DNA of 64,000 nucleotides from Megalopta genalis (Eukaryota; Arthropoda; Insecta; Hymenoptera; Halictidae), in the NCBI RefSeq assembly GCF_051020955.1, contig NC_135019.1, positions 8,515,501 to 8,579,500 of the forward strand, read 5' to 3'. The notes under the pieces were generated by a model. The model had not been told where the DNA came from, did not search any database, and saw nothing but the letters and a program-made list of their open reading frames with translations. The position numbers and the translations under genes are program-made. This document shows positions 1-11,663 of this stretch, piece after piece (the stretch's first letter is position 1; each line of letters starts with the position of its first letter).

Positions 1-608
1 ATTCGAGCTGCTAACAGAATTAAAGCGAAGAGTAAAAAAGTCTACGGATCTCGCCCTTCTAAACGAAGCCAACCGGATCACCCTCGAATTTTTTTCCGGC
101 CCGAAGTTACAGCGGCCGAAACATCACCGGCAGACATTTAGCGGAAACGCAGCGGCGCTTTGCCATCGATCGGCCCGAACGAATTAATAATGATAATAAT
201 AATCGTTTGCGAAACAGAGCGAAAGGGAATGGTCGACGAGCAGTTGCATCGGAAGCACAGGGCCGTGGCAATTCGGGAACAGGGTCGAGTGGGACAGGTT
301 TATTCCGGATCCGCTGTTTTTAACCCGTGGAAACGCGTGCTCGAGGATTACGTTGACGGCCCCCGTATTAACGTTGTTAATGTTTCTCCCGGCGTGGGTG
401 GTTAGAGCCCGTCGAAACGATCGCCCATCCCCCGCGCCGCGCTCGCCACTCGAATATCGGCGCAATTATTTCGCGGTTTTCACGCCCGCGAAAGACAATG
501 TTTTATTATTATTATTAGCCGGCCGGTCGGACAAGGGGCGGCCGTCGAGTTTATAATGGGACTTTCATTGGCCATCGATTTCCTGTCGTTGCAGCACCGC
601 GGCGCCAG

Positions 609-631
609 AGGGGGGAGGGGGAGGGAAGGGG
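609..631 (+). other. G-quadruplex-prone G-run
   Basis: Four or more G tracts of at least three bases separated by single A residues lie on the plus strand. This is the standard sequence pattern for an intramolecular G-quadruplex. No gene or promoter could be assigned next to it, so any role is unknown. Confidence 0.5.
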
Positions 632-945
632 TTGTCGAGGGAGAATGGCCGACACGACGGCCGGGCTTCTTTCTGGAGAACGATAAAAATATACCGCCAC
701 CCCTGGGGGACGGTCGACCATCGTTCTCCACTCTGTTCCCGGTTACGACACACATCCGCGCCGCAAGAGAATCACGGGACAACAGGCGGACGGGAATACG
801 TTATCCTCTGCTTCCTCTGTTCCCATCCATTCATCCCTTCTCGCACCCCGGCCACTCATTGTTGCCTCCACCCCGTTCGGTCTGGCTTCCTGGATTCCAG
901 CCTCTTTATGCTAACTTTTATTCCCGCGCTTAATTTACTTTACCC

Positions 946-1000
946 CCTCCTTCTCCTCCTCCTCCTCCTCCTCCTCCTCCTCCTTCTACTTCTCCTCTCA
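946..1000 (+). repeat. (CCT)n trinucleotide microsatellite
   Basis: A run of CCT/CTT triplets on the plus strand. It produces a poly-leucine stretch in one reading frame, which explains an apparent open frame here; that frame is not considered a gene. Confidence 0.85.
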
Positions 1001-1710
1001 ACCCTCCGATTCCAACCCTTGTTCATCTTCCTTCGCTTTCATACTCTCCCGCTGCCTTGTCTGCCGCAGCGAGCAATAAAACTGCGCCGGGACTTCGGGA
1101 TCGAGTGTCCTCCGAGCCTCGGATAAACAGAAGCGAGACGCGAATCGAATAAATACGAGCGCGAAAATGGAAAAAGGAGGGTGGAATATATTTTTTTTAG
1201 ATCGTATTTTCTTCCTCGCCCGGCTGTTGAACCCCTCGTAGCCTCGAGACAGCGACGAGTCCGGACGAAGTCCGTTAATTTCCTCGTCTGCTGATAAAGT
1301 CTGCTTTTTATTTCGCCGTCAGATTAGACACGGCTACACCAGTTTTTATTTTAGGAGATTGTTAACATATCGTTGATCAGGGGATTTTCGTAGAAATCGA
1401 CTAATAAACTAAAAACGACTAATAAAATAAAATCTGCGCGCGATTAAAGGTAAACAACGTTTTGTCAAAGTATTATAATACTTTTTAAATGTATGCACGC
1501 GTGGATATCAAAACACGACATGCGTGACCTCTCCGGTCGATAATGTGTTAACCCGTTGCCCTGCGACAGACTCGTGGAAATTTCGAACATAATCTATTAA
1601 CATAATCTATATAAACGTCGTTTGTTCCTTTAAAATGGAAATGCAATCGAATTTTTCTGCTGCTGTTGCTGTTTGCCAATTAAAATCAATGCAGACCTAA
1701 ACATAAATTA

Positions 1711-1917
1711 CAGTAATTTCTCGCTAATTTGCGCTCTGATTTCGCTCAAAAATGGACAATTTGGGAAGAAGGGATACGATTATAGTTACCGATTTTTGTA
1801 ATTACCGATTGCCGACAACTATAAAAACGAGAGGCAAGGCACGAATAATCGTATCTCCTCTTCCCAAATTGTCCACTTTTGTGCACAATCTGAGCGTCAG
1901 TTAAGAAGACATTACTG
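1711..1917 (+). mobile_element. PAL palindromic MITE, copy 1
   Basis: This is a foldback element of about 207 bp flanked by TA on both sides (1709-1710 and 1918-1919). It begins with CAGTAATTTCTC and ends with the near-complement AGACATTACTG. The two halves pair through blocks such as GGACAATTTGGGAAGA on the left and TCCCAAATTGTCCA on the right. No coding capacity is present. A TA duplication plus short inverted ends fits a non-autonomous Tc1/mariner-type MITE. The assignment is inferred from target site and structure; no transposase partner is identified. Confidence 0.8.
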
Positions 1918-1942
1918 TATTGCTATAGGCATTTTTTATCAC

Positions 1943-2046
1943 TATTCAGAGGCAATTCGGAGATGCGATTCGGATTGCCACGATTTGAAGGCAATTCAGA
2001 GGCCACATGCCACCATTCGAAGGCAATTCGGAGGCCGCATGCCACA
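1943..2046 (+). repeat. Short tandem repeat between two PAL copies
   Basis: Two to three imperfect copies of a unit of about 35 bp containing GAAGGCAATTC and GAGGCC.CATGCCAC fill the gap between PAL copies 1 and 2. They have no coding meaning that I can see. Confidence 0.6.
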
Positions 2047-2048
2047 TA

Positions 2049-2264
2049 CAGTAAAGTCTCCCTAATTGACGCACGGATTGCGCACAATTGTGGACAATTT
2101 GGGAAGAGGAGATACAATTATTCGAGCCTTGCAGTTAGTTTGTATAGTTACCGATTGCCAACAACTATAAAAACGAAAAGCAAGATTCAAATAATGATAT
2201 CTCCATCTTCCCAAATTGTCCATTTTTGTGCGCAATCTGCGCGCGAATTAGGGAGACATTATCG
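2049..2264 (+). mobile_element. PAL palindromic MITE, copy 2
   Basis: This is a second PAL copy about 130 bp after the first, with TA at 2047-2048. It starts CAGTAAAGTCTCCCTAATTG and ends GGGAGACATTATCG followed by TA, one base longer than usual at the end. The left arm (GTGGACAATTTGGGAAGAGG) and right arm (CTTCCCAAATTGTCCA) are complementary. The centre reads CCGATTGCCAACAACTATAA. Confidence 0.8.
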
Positions 2265-2846
2265 TATCTTTCTCGAGTTTATAAATTTGTTCACGACAAA
2301 GAACTGCCAGCGAACTTGTATAAAGAAGCTCCAATCAATATCGCTGCGATTATAAATCGTAAGACAAGGGATTGAGAGTTCTCCATGAAATCGTCGAAAC
2401 GAAAAGCTCCCGTTACAGGCCGCGCATTAGAATGCTAAGTATCGATTACTGAATCGATGACCTGGACGAGCAACAAGCTAATGGACTCTCTTAATATACT
2501 ATATATATATATATATAGTAAACGTAGAAAAGTGTGCGCGCGTATCGGGAACAGAAAAACGTCGTTCGAAATCCGTGAAGCTTAATCCGGGAGCGCATCG
2601 ATCGCGCGCACGGCCGGCGACTAATCAATGCAACAGGCAGCTATAGTCTCCCAATAAAATGCTAATGGAGCCCCTGTCATCGGTGTATTACAACGGCGTG
2701 CGGGCCGAGTCGATCGCTTCGAATCCATCAGCGATTCGAATCATGGAGATTTCGGCTTCGGAATCGCCTGATCAGCGCTGCGTGAACAATATTAACGAGA
2801 ATCGCAGAAAATTCGATTGCTTTCTAAATACGTGAGCCGCATACGT
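2265..2846. other. Unrecognised DNA with a (TA)n run and a short open frame
   Basis: No element ends or known family are visible. A (TA)n run sits at 2497-2519. An ATG-initiated frame of 58 codons runs 2659-2835 on the plus strand. Its product is not recognised, and no splice or promoter context supports it as a gene. Confidence 0.4.
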
Positions 2847-2847
2847 T

Positions 2848-3060
2848 ATATTTTCTCCAATTGTCACAGTTCGTCGCAGCTTGATAAACAAATATGGACA
2901 ACTTGGGAAGTAGAGATGCGATTATTATTCGAGCCTCGCGGCACGTTTTTATAGTTGTCGATAATCGGCGACTAGATGCTAGACTTCCCCGCGATTTCCC
3001 ATCTGTCCAATGGTGCGCCAGTATTTTATCCAGCCAGGAAATTGTCCAAATACAATTCGC
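2848..3060 (+). mobile_element. Degenerate PAL MITE, copy 3
   Basis: The left half is clear: an end like TTCTCCAATTG, then ATGGACAACTTGGGAAG, then GCCTCGCGGCACGTTTTTAT, as in the other PAL copies. The right half is strongly diverged (only short matches such as CTGTCCAA), so this copy is old or rearranged. The end positions are approximate. Confidence 0.45.
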
Positions 3061-4130
3061 AAACATGGAGGTGTATCACAGGATCGGGAATAGTGTTGGT
3101 GCGCTAACGAGCGAATAAAATGGAGTCTGGAAAAGGTATCCGGTTCGAATCTCCAGCACGTGGCTCGTTACGACATACAGGGAAAGGGAGAGGGAGATAG
3201 AGATAGATTGACAGAGAGAGAGAGAGAGAGAGAGCGAGAGCGAGAGCGAGAGAGAGAGAGAGAGAGAGAGAAGGAGAAATAGATGTAACGCGGCGTCGAT
3301 GGCGGCGGGATAAAAGCTCGGAAGCTTTGCCGGTGTTTACCGGCACGGTGTGCTTTCCAGCTATTGCTTTTCGCGTGAGAGAGCCTCCACTCTCCCTCTC
3401 TTCCTCTCTCTCTCTCTCTTCGTCTCTCTCTCCTCTCTCTTATCAACGAGAGACCGCGAGAGGAATATCCCGGGAATCGGGTCGATGCAGGGAAACCGAC
3501 CGAATCTTCTTCGTTTCAACGAGAACCGCTCGCGTCCTCGGACTTAATTCGCGGCCGCGCGGTTGATCCTTAATTAAAAGGCTTCTCAAAGGATCCGTTT
3601 CGTTTGAGTTTTAGCCACTCCCCGGTCTCGTGGCTCGAGCACGGCGAATACGAATATCTCGCTTCCCCGGTCTCCGAAGACGCCGGTCTCTCGAATTGGC
3701 AGGTAACTGGACCGGAACATGCCGGATCGGAATACACCCGGCTAATCAGGGAATCCATCGAATGCCGGTTTTATCGGCGTGTTGGCGACCTCTGCTCACC
3801 TTTCGCCACGATTTTCCTGTTCCACCCTCTTACACGGGCTGTAAACGTTTGATAGGGCGACGTGTCGGCGACTCGGTCGCCGCTGGAACGGCGGACCTTT
3901 GTCCTTCCAGGATGGAGAGTTTAGTCATTAACGTCCTTAGGAAACTCGGTTTAATTGCCTGAGAATTGTTGACTCTTCGGTGGACCACCGAACTGTGGAG
4001 ACGAGTGGTACTGTTTCGATGGCTAACGTTTGTTGCTTATATTTCTGTTTTAATCTTTTGCGAGATTTTTACGTGGTTTCAAGATCATCGATGTAACTTG
4101 TGTAACCGGTGGATGTAGGGACGCAATCTT
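3061..4130. other. Unrecognised DNA with GA and CT tracts
   Basis: The stretch contains a GA dinucleotide tract at 3209-3271 and a CT-rich tract at about 3383-3440. Open frames across these tracts encode only Arg/Glu or Ser/Leu runs and are dismissed. The rest is CpG-rich, unrecognised DNA. Confidence 0.5.
3209..3271 (+). repeat. (GA)n microsatellite
   Basis: A nearly pure GA run interrupted by a few GC steps (GAGAGCGAGAGC). Confidence 0.9.
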
Positions 4131-4139
4131 TAGAGATAA

Positions 4140-4312
4140 ATTAACAACAAATTTATATATAAGGAATTATATTATTTATATGTAATAATAATATATATAA
4201 TAATATAATATGTATATATATAATATATATAAATAAATAAATAAATAAATATATATATATATATATAATATGTATAATAATATATATTTTATTATTTATA
4301 TATAAGGAATTT
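4140..4312. repeat. AT-rich simple sequence
   Basis: TA dinucleotide and AAAT tetranucleotide runs with almost no G or C. TATATAAGGAATT flanks it on both sides (about 4155 and 4300), giving a short direct repeat around the AT core. Confidence 0.8.
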
Positions 4313-5690
4313 TTCAATTCAAAAGAATGAATTATAAAAGAACAAATTTTAAGGAATGTTGAAAGAGACTTCGATGTGGTAGCGAGCTATGTATAATCGC
4401 ATCGAATACGAACGAGGAACAACAGAGAACACGCTCGACGGTGTGGCTAAAAATAAAATGAAATCAGAAAGCATCGACAAACCAACGTGTGAAGGTTCAC
4501 TTTTTGAAACGATTTCTCGACCAACGAATTAACAAAGAAACCACGCAAGAACGAACTTAAACGATGAAGTAACATCATTTTCCCGGGATCTGGGTTAGCT
4601 CTACAATTCCTTACAAATATTTCGGTAATGCAAAACGATATTTTGCTAACCTATCGAGCCGTACGACACACGGGAATTTCATAAAAATCAAAGAGCAGGA
4701 CCCTTCTGCGAACAAATATCAAAAACTGTTGTGCAAACGGTAGCGAGAAATGAAATTAAAATGACTCAATTTGCTAAAAGTCCGACAACGAACCCGGGAG
4801 TACTCTGTTCGAAGGCATCGGTGCCTCGCGGCCAGGTGAAATTAATTTCGGTTGATGGACGGTTCGCTGTCGAAACGTGCGAACGTATCAAGAATGACAA
4901 TGAATCGCGGAGCCAGCGGTGATTTTCGCGCGTTGTGATTCCGCGGACTCGCGAACGACGCGCGTTCGCCCGTAACACGGCCGACGTGTGCGCACAACTC
5001 TCCCGCGGCCACGTTTACGATACGTTTTTACTGCCATGCAAATTTGCCCGAGTGTAAAACGTAAACCGGGAATGTTAATACCATGCAAATACTTGGCCGG
5101 TGTCCGGGTTTCCCATTGGACCGGACGATCTACGCGATCTATACTGTTCCCGTTTCAACGGCGGCGTCTACGCAGCGGATAGATTTTCGGGGATCCGCGG
5201 ATTCCCGTTTCTCGAAGACTCCCCCCTCATCACCCTCCCCCCTCACCGTCGTTGCAAGTCTCGTTTCCGAGCACACGGCGCGACGTTGCAGTAACATTTA
5301 AACGTCCGTTGTATCCTCGCCGAACGGCGCATAAAATTTTATGCTGATGCATAGATTGAAAAGTTAGGATGCCATCGGTGCGTGTACCGTCTTCGTGTAC
5401 GTCTCCTCGCGGATTATCACGGCTATAAACATGAATTTTTCAGTTCGCAATAAGCGCGGCACACGAAATATCGGACACGTGCGTACAGCACCGATGCGAA
5501 CGTTTCTTCGATCTTACGGATTGTTTCGGGCCGCGTTATTCCACAGGTGTATTCAGCACGGTGACTGGAGCTAATAAAGAAATTGTAACGACCGCGCAAA
5601 AAGTTTATGCCCCGCGGACAAAGTTTAGAGCTCGTGAAGGAGTTTAGAGCTTCTGGAAATTGCGGAGCCGCTTGAGACGAAATTGTTTCG
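4313..5690. other. Unrecognised spacer DNA
   Basis: No recognisable gene. A 30-bp string around 4703-4732 (containing AACAAATATCAAAAACTGTT) recurs at about 7429-7458 next to the hairpin there, so part of this DNA is an uncharacterised dispersed repeat. Several overlapping open frames at 4.7-5.3 kb show no family motif. Confidence 0.45.
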
Positions 5691-5699
5691 GTATGTAGA

Positions 5700-6655
5700 G
5701 CGGGTGCGAACTTAGGAGAAGTGTATTAGAGCGGTTTAACAATGTTTACCGCAGTGTCTGGGGCCCGTAGAAAAATTGCGAGGCCTCTAGGAAAATTGTG
5801 GAGCTTGTAGACAAATTCTAGGACCTGTAAAAAAATTCTTGGACCTGTTAAAAAATTTCGAGTATTATAGAAAAATTGTAGGGCCGGTATATAAATTTTA
5901 AGGTGTGCTGAAAAATTGTGGAGCTTGTCGAAAAATTCTAGGACCTGTAAAAAAATTCTTGGATCTGTTAAAAAATTTCGAGTGCTATAGTAAAATTGTA
6001 GGGCCGGTATATAAATTGTAAGGTGTGCTGAAAAATTGTGGAGCTTGTAGAAAAATTCTAGGACCTGTAAAAAAATTCTTGGACTTGTTAAAAAATTGCA
6101 GATACTATAGAAAAATTGTGGGGCCGGTACATAAATTGTAAGGTGTGCAGAAAAATGGTAGAGCCTCTAAAAAAACTGTGGGGCCTGTAGAAAAAAATAA
6201 CAGAGTCCACAGAAAAATTTCAAAAAAATTGTATACTGTTTAATAAAATTGCAGGGCTTTTAAACAAATCACACAGTCCATATAGAAGTCGTAGAGACTG
6301 CAGAGGAATTTCAGGGTCTCTAGAAAAATTGTAAGGCCTGTATATAAATTGTAAGGTGTGCAGAAAAATGGTAGAGCCTCTAAAAAAACTGTGGGGCCTG
6401 TAGAAAAAAATAATAGAGTCCACAGAAAAATTTCAAAAAAATTGTATACTGTTTAAAAAAATTGCAGGGCTTGTAAACAAATGTAGAAGTCGTTGAGGCT
6501 GCAGAGGAATTTCAGGGCCTCTAGAAAAATTGTAGGGCTTTCAGAAAAATTGTACAGGCTGTATAAAAATCGGAGGGTCTGCATAAAAATTCTAATTCCT
6601 GCAAAAAGAATTGTAGAGCCTCTGAAACAATTATAGGGTTCGCAGAAAAATCATG
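5700..6655 (+). repeat. 20-bp tandem repeat with 120-bp and about 211-bp higher-order periods
   Basis: The monomer is 20 bp, roughly GGNCCTGTAGAAAAATTGTA. Six diverged monomers form a 120-bp block that recurs with starts at 5801, 5921 and 6041 (each beginning GAGCTTGT). A second higher-order block starting AAGGTGTGCAGAAAAATGG recurs at about 6140 and 6351. The open frame on the minus strand at 6220-6423 is a by-product of the periodicity. Confidence 0.9.
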
Positions 6656-6659
6656 GAGC

Positions 6660-7228
6660 GCACGATCTGAGTTCGAGAAATGTTTGCCAGGACTGTTCGA
6701 ACGAATGTTAACAGTGGCTAGGATTTATGTGGATCGCAATACGGTCCTGAATTTCTGTTTTTCCGGTCGGTCGTGCCACGAACCCGCGAAATGTCGCTCG
6801 TATTTCTCGGTTCGAGGAAAGAAGGGCTGGACAGAGGCTGTATCGCGATGGGAACACGCGCGATTTATGCGATTCGGCCCCAGGAACGACGGGACACGCC
6901 CTTCGTCTCACTCGTGTAACCCTGTAAGGTCACGCAAAGGACGGGGGCTGACTTCCTTCTCGCGTGTCGATGACGCTTTGTTTCCGGTCGTTGCACTATT
7001 CTCGATCCCCGGACCGGAAGCAAACGAATTGTTTCGTTTATCTGGCCGACGGATATATTCGTCTTGTCCGTTATCGACGATTTTCGGGGCTGCTCCCTTT
7101 CGGGCTCTGTCTATTTACGGATCAAAGTGATCATAAGCGATGTATACGGTAGCTCAAGCAACGCTGCGATATTGGCGCACGGTTTAAAATAAAAACATAA
7201 TTATTATGTCGAATAGCTATTTTAGTAC
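6660..7228. other. Unrecognised spacer DNA
   Basis: A 148-codon open frame at 6684-7130 (plus) and two overlapping frames are present, but the translation carries no motif that I recognise. I see no element ends in this stretch. Confidence 0.4.
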
Positions 7229-7426
7229 ACCTATTCCTGAATTCAAGCGAATTTCCATTCTTAGATGGAATAGAATATTATATATAATAATAATATTATA
7301 TTATATAATTATATTATTATATATTATATATAATATAATATATACATATTATTAATATATTATTATTATATATAATATTCTATTCCATCTAAGAATGGAA
7401 ATTCGCGTGAATTCAGGAATAGAGCT
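7229..7426. repeat. Long AT-cored inverted repeat (hairpin)
   Basis: Two arms of about 55-58 bp (about 7229-7286 and 7369-7426) are nearly perfectly complementary. They include CCTGAATTCAAGCGAATTTC on the left and its complement with one mismatch on the right, and GATGGAATAGAATATT pairs at the inner side. The loop is an (AT)n-rich stretch. There is no coding content. It could be a small foldback element or a DNA rearrangement. Confidence 0.85.
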
Positions 7427-9450
7427 TCTGCAAACAAATATCAAAAACTGTTGTATATAATAATTATATTAATAATTATATTAATTATATTATTATATAT
7501 TATTATATATTATAATAATATTATATATAAAATTAGAATGAAAATTGCGTATCTTTAATTAGCACAAGCTCTCATCATCTTCGTCGCTTGAAATATTTGT
7601 AAGTTCGACCTCGCTTTCGTTGTTAATGTACGGATTAATATATTTCGGATAATTTTCTCCTAATGTTTTCTTTCTCTCGCGTAAATTGAGGAAGAGGTGT
7701 AATTCACAGATCGTATCGGATTCGAGCTTCGTGTCATAAATGTATCAACTAACCGACGTACAAAACAATTCAAGTTTCACGCAATTTAAGATCAAGATCG
7801 ACGATTCGTATTTATTTAATTCCGACCTCCGTCTTCGCGGAATCTCCAGTTTCGTTTGCTATTCGCGCGGAGACGCCACCGGCAAATTGTTTCGGTATAT
7901 CATGGCCAGTGTAAATTGCATTATAATCGCATTTCTTGCGGGATAAATCACTTGTTGTGGCTCCTCTTTGCAAGCACCTGTATGAATACCCGTGGTCGAG
8001 CCACGGCCAAGTCGGCGGGATTAAATTTCTCTCGTGTATGCTAATATTAAACATTCCGTTTTGAAGACACAAGCGTGCTGAAACAATTACGAACAGTTAA
8101 CATGGTTTCTCGCCTCTTCAACCTTCACCGAGATACCCGAAAAACTCCTATCTTTTAACTTCCCGTTCGCACTTGTCAGAATCTGTTCCGTCCCTTAAAT
8201 TCATTCGCGACCACGTAATTACGTTCCGGCGCAAACAAGATCACCACCGAGTTCGCTAAATCCATGGATTATTATTCCACCATGTTATGAGATTTAATTT
8301 TTACAAGAAACCGGCAGTAGAATTATTGTACAGTGAAAGTGGCGAGACTGCATTTATTCAAACAATTTATTATGACTAAATTGTGGATTTTCAGATACCG
8401 TTGTATTAAACGTTAGGGATCCACTTTTAGGGATCCGCTCTGGCAAAAATACTACTAATTTTGATTAGCTTGTGTATTATATCTTTAAAAATTTCGCACG
8501 TTCTTTAAGCAATGCCAAGGGACCACATCGAATGCCCATTCTTTACAAACTATTCCATCAACTAATGGTTCCAATCTGAAACGATGAAGATTTATTTATT
8601 TTTCGTTTAAAAATTGTATTACTATAAATATTATTATTATAAATTATTATCAAATTTAAAGCTTCATTTATTTGTTTTTTCGATTACTTACATATTTGAT
8701 TCTCGACATAAGCGTGCTTCAACGAGTCAGAGTCGTCATGAAAATATCTAGTAAAAAATTATCGAGCATAGATGTTATTTCGTCCTTCAAAAATTTAGGC
8801 ACACAATAAGCATCAATTTTCTTCCCCTTCTAAGAAATCATCGCAATCGAAAAACATCGAATCGCGCTAACCGCGAAGAAAATGCTGTGTCAAAGCGTTA
8901 ATATACAGATCGCGGATTTTCATGCAGAACAAGAATTGTCCAAGCTAATTATAGGAAACGTAAGTCTGATAAAAATGTTTCTCCCCTTTCAGCCATTTAA
9001 ATAAGTTGAGACGTTAAGAAAGACGTTCCACAATTCCTCGAACGTCTTCACGGTATCGACTTGCGCTCAGTTATTCTAATCAAAAATGCATAAAATCCGC
9101 GGCCTACCCCGACAACAATCCGCAATCCGATTGTGATACGTTACAAAAGCCGCTGCTCGATCCGAGTAACTCTGGAATAAGAAATCCGAGACGGATTCTG
9201 TCGGATGCAGTACCCGCGAGGCGGCCGTAAAATTCCCTCGGCGTAAAGAATTCCGCTGGCCGGAAGTGTTTCGATGTTCGCGGCACGGGGAGAACGGAGA
9301 AATGATTCGGTTAACGGCGGTGTACGGCTCGTCGGCTTTAACAAGATACGATTTATAATTCATGAGGCGACCGACCAAAAAATAGGGCGTCGGAGCGCGA
9401 AAGCAGCCGGAAACCGGGCTCGGTGGTCCACGGCGATTCGGAGGATTTAT
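7427..9450. other. Unrecognised spacer DNA
   Basis: An AT-rich run lies at 7455-7535. The rest is non-repetitive DNA with no recognisable exon, RNA or element end. Open frames at 7.7-8.1 and 9.1-9.4 kb lack any family motif. Confidence 0.45.
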
Positions 9451-9460
9451 TAACCGCGGA

Positions 9461-10532
9461 AGATATATCCTTTCGTTATTTAGACCTCGATGCTCGGATA
9501 CGGTTCCTCCGCCGTTTTCGCTCTCGTCGCGCGCGAGAATCCCTTTTCGAACATCCTCCCACCCCGTGGTCTCCCGGAAAATCCTGTTTACGAAATGCTG
9601 AGATCTGCTCGAGGTTTCGAGTCTGTACTCGCGTGAAAGGTGACGAAGATAAACAACAGATTACCTGTTATCTGCGAAAAATATATCCCTTCGTTATTTA
9701 GACCCCGATGCTCGGATACGGTTCCGCCGTATTCGCTCTGATCGCGCGCGAGAATCCCTTTTCGAACATCCTCCGCCCCGCGGTCTCCCGGAAAATCCTG
9801 TCTACGAAATGCTGAGATCTGCCCGAGGTTTCGAGTCTGTACTCGCGTGAAAGGTGACGAAGATAAACAACAGATTATCTGTTATTTGCAAAAAATATAT
9901 TCCTTCGTTATTTAGACCCCGATGCTCGGATACGGTTCCGCTGTATTCGTTCTGATCGCGCGCGAAAATCCCTTTTCGAACATCCTCCGCCCCGCGGTCT
10001 CCCGGAAAATCCTGTTTACGAAATGCTGAGGTCTGCTCGAGGTTTCGAGTCCGTACCCGCGCGAAAGGTGACGAAGATAAACAACAGATTACCTGTTATC
10101 TGCGAAAAATATATCCCTTCGTTATTTAGACCCCGATGCTCGGATACGGTTCCGCCGTATTCGCTCTGATCGCGCGCGAGAATCCCTTTTCGAACATCCT
10201 CCGCCCCGCGGTCTCCCGGAAAATCCTGTCTACGAAATGCTGAGATCTGCCCGAGGTTTCGAGTCCGTACCCGCGCGAAAGGTGACGAAGATAAACAACA
10301 GATTACCTGTTATCTGCGAAAAATATATCCCTTCGTTATTTAGACCCCGATGCTCGGATACGGTTCCGCTGTATTCGCTCTGATCGCGCGCGAGAATCCC
10401 TCTTCGAACATCCTCCGCCCCGCGGTCTCCCGGAAAATCCTGTCTACGAAATGCTGAGATCTGCCCGAGGTTTCGAGTCCGTACCCGCGCGAAAGGTGAC
10501 GAAGATAAACAACAGATTACCTGTTATCCGCG
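9461..10532 (+). repeat. Tandem array, 214-bp unit, five copies
   Basis: The phrase TCGTTATTTAGACC recurs at 9473, 9691, 9905, 10119 and 10333. The first spacing is 218 bp and the following ones are exactly 214 bp. Units contain GACGAAGATAAACAACAGAT and a CGCGCGAGAATCCC block. The first unit is the most diverged, and copies 2-5 differ by a few substitutions. The array ends near 10532, where unique DNA resumes. The GC-rich composition resembles the flanking spacer, so it probably arose from local DNA. Confidence 0.92.
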
Positions 10533-11000
10533 GACCACGGTTGCCGGTTTTTGTCTCGGCAAACGAGGAAAGTTCGCGGCGAACCGTAAGTCGCGCGGAT
10601 CCGGCGAGGATTCCCGATACCACGGATCAAACTTCGAGCAGAAGGATCATCGCGGACCGATGCTCCTAGTTCCCGTCTTTTCTTAGCGCCGCTATTTTTG
10701 AGGGAACACGGACGTGCCGTGTTTTCAGCTGTCGACAAATTAATATTAGATCCGGAGCTCCCGCGGTTAATTTATCGCCCGAGTGTTTCGAGCGATGCAC
10801 GCGCGCGAGAACTGTGAAAAACAGGGGAAAACTTTTTTCGGGAAAAGTTAGCGACTGCGAGAGCTGACAGATCGAGTGGACGGAGGTGCATTTGCTGCAT
10901 CGCCGAACTCCCGGCCAGTGAAATACGTAATCCTAATTAAAAGCTGTTCGCTCAGGTTTTGTAGTTTTCTATGCTGATTTCATTTCGTCCGGTACGGTTG
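10533..11000. other. Unrecognised DNA between two tandem arrays
   Basis: CpG-rich DNA with no recognisable gene or element end. Confidence 0.4.
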
Positions 11001-11640
11001 CCTAATTTATCGTAGTTGCAAAAAGAGGAGGAAAGAGAGTGAAATGCACTGTGGTTGGTATGTTCTCTAAAATGATGTTACACGCAGTGCAATCCATCGG
11101 ATCAAAATTGATATGGTAGTCTAATCTATGGTAGCCTAATTTATCGTAGTTGCAAAAAGAGGAAGGAAGAAAGTGAAATGCACTGTGGTTGGGATGTTCT
11201 CTAAAATGATGTTACACACAGTGCAATCCATCGGATCAAAATTGATATGGTAGTCTAATCTATGGTAGCCTAATTTATCGTAGATGCAAAAAGAAGAAGA
11301 AAGAAAGTGAAATGCACCGTGGTTGGTATGTTCTCTAAAATGATGTTACACGCAGTGCAATCCATCGGATCAAAATTGATATGGTAGTCTAATCTATGGT
11401 AGCCTAATTTATCGTAGTTGCAAAAAGAGGAAGGAAGAAAGTGAAATGCACTGTGGTTGGGATGTTCTCTAAAATGATGTTACACGCAGTGCAATCCATC
11501 GGATCAAAATTGATATGGTAGTCTAATCTATGGTAGCCTAATTTATCGTAGTTGCAAAAAGAGGAGGAAAGAAAGTGAAATGCACCGTGGTTGGGATGTT
11601 CTCTAAAATGATGTTACACGCAGTGCAATCCATCGGATCG
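11001..11640 (+). repeat. Tandem array, 134-bp unit, five copies
   Basis: CCTAATTTATCGTAG recurs at 11001, 11135, 11269, 11403 and 11537, an exact 134-bp period. Units share GTGAAATGCAC.GTGGTTGG and ACGCAGTGCAATCCATCGG. The last unit breaks off after the CCATCGG motif near 11637. No coding potential is evident. Confidence 0.93.
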
Positions 11641-11663
11641 AAATATATGATTGATAAATACGA

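Larger units (their letters stand above)
1..1700. other. Unrecognised CpG-rich spacer DNA
   Basis: No gene or known element is recognisable. Short open frames occur on both strands, but they overlap one another, show no family motif and sit in GC-rich, stop-poor DNA. The stretch holds a CCT/CTT trinucleotide tract near 946-1000 and a run of closely spaced G tracts near 609-631. A TTAACCCG sequence near 1549 resembles a piggyBac-type end, but I found no partner end. Confidence 0.5.

Noticed and set aside
1549..1562. TTAACCCGTTGCCC as a piggyBac-type end
   Set aside because: No inverted partner with TTAA was found within a plausible distance.
2659..2835. 58-codon ATG frame between PAL copies
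   Set aside because: Short, unrecognised and without supporting context.
3140..3165. tRNA-like B box (GGTTCGAATCTC)
   Set aside because: No matching A box or cloverleaf arms upstream.
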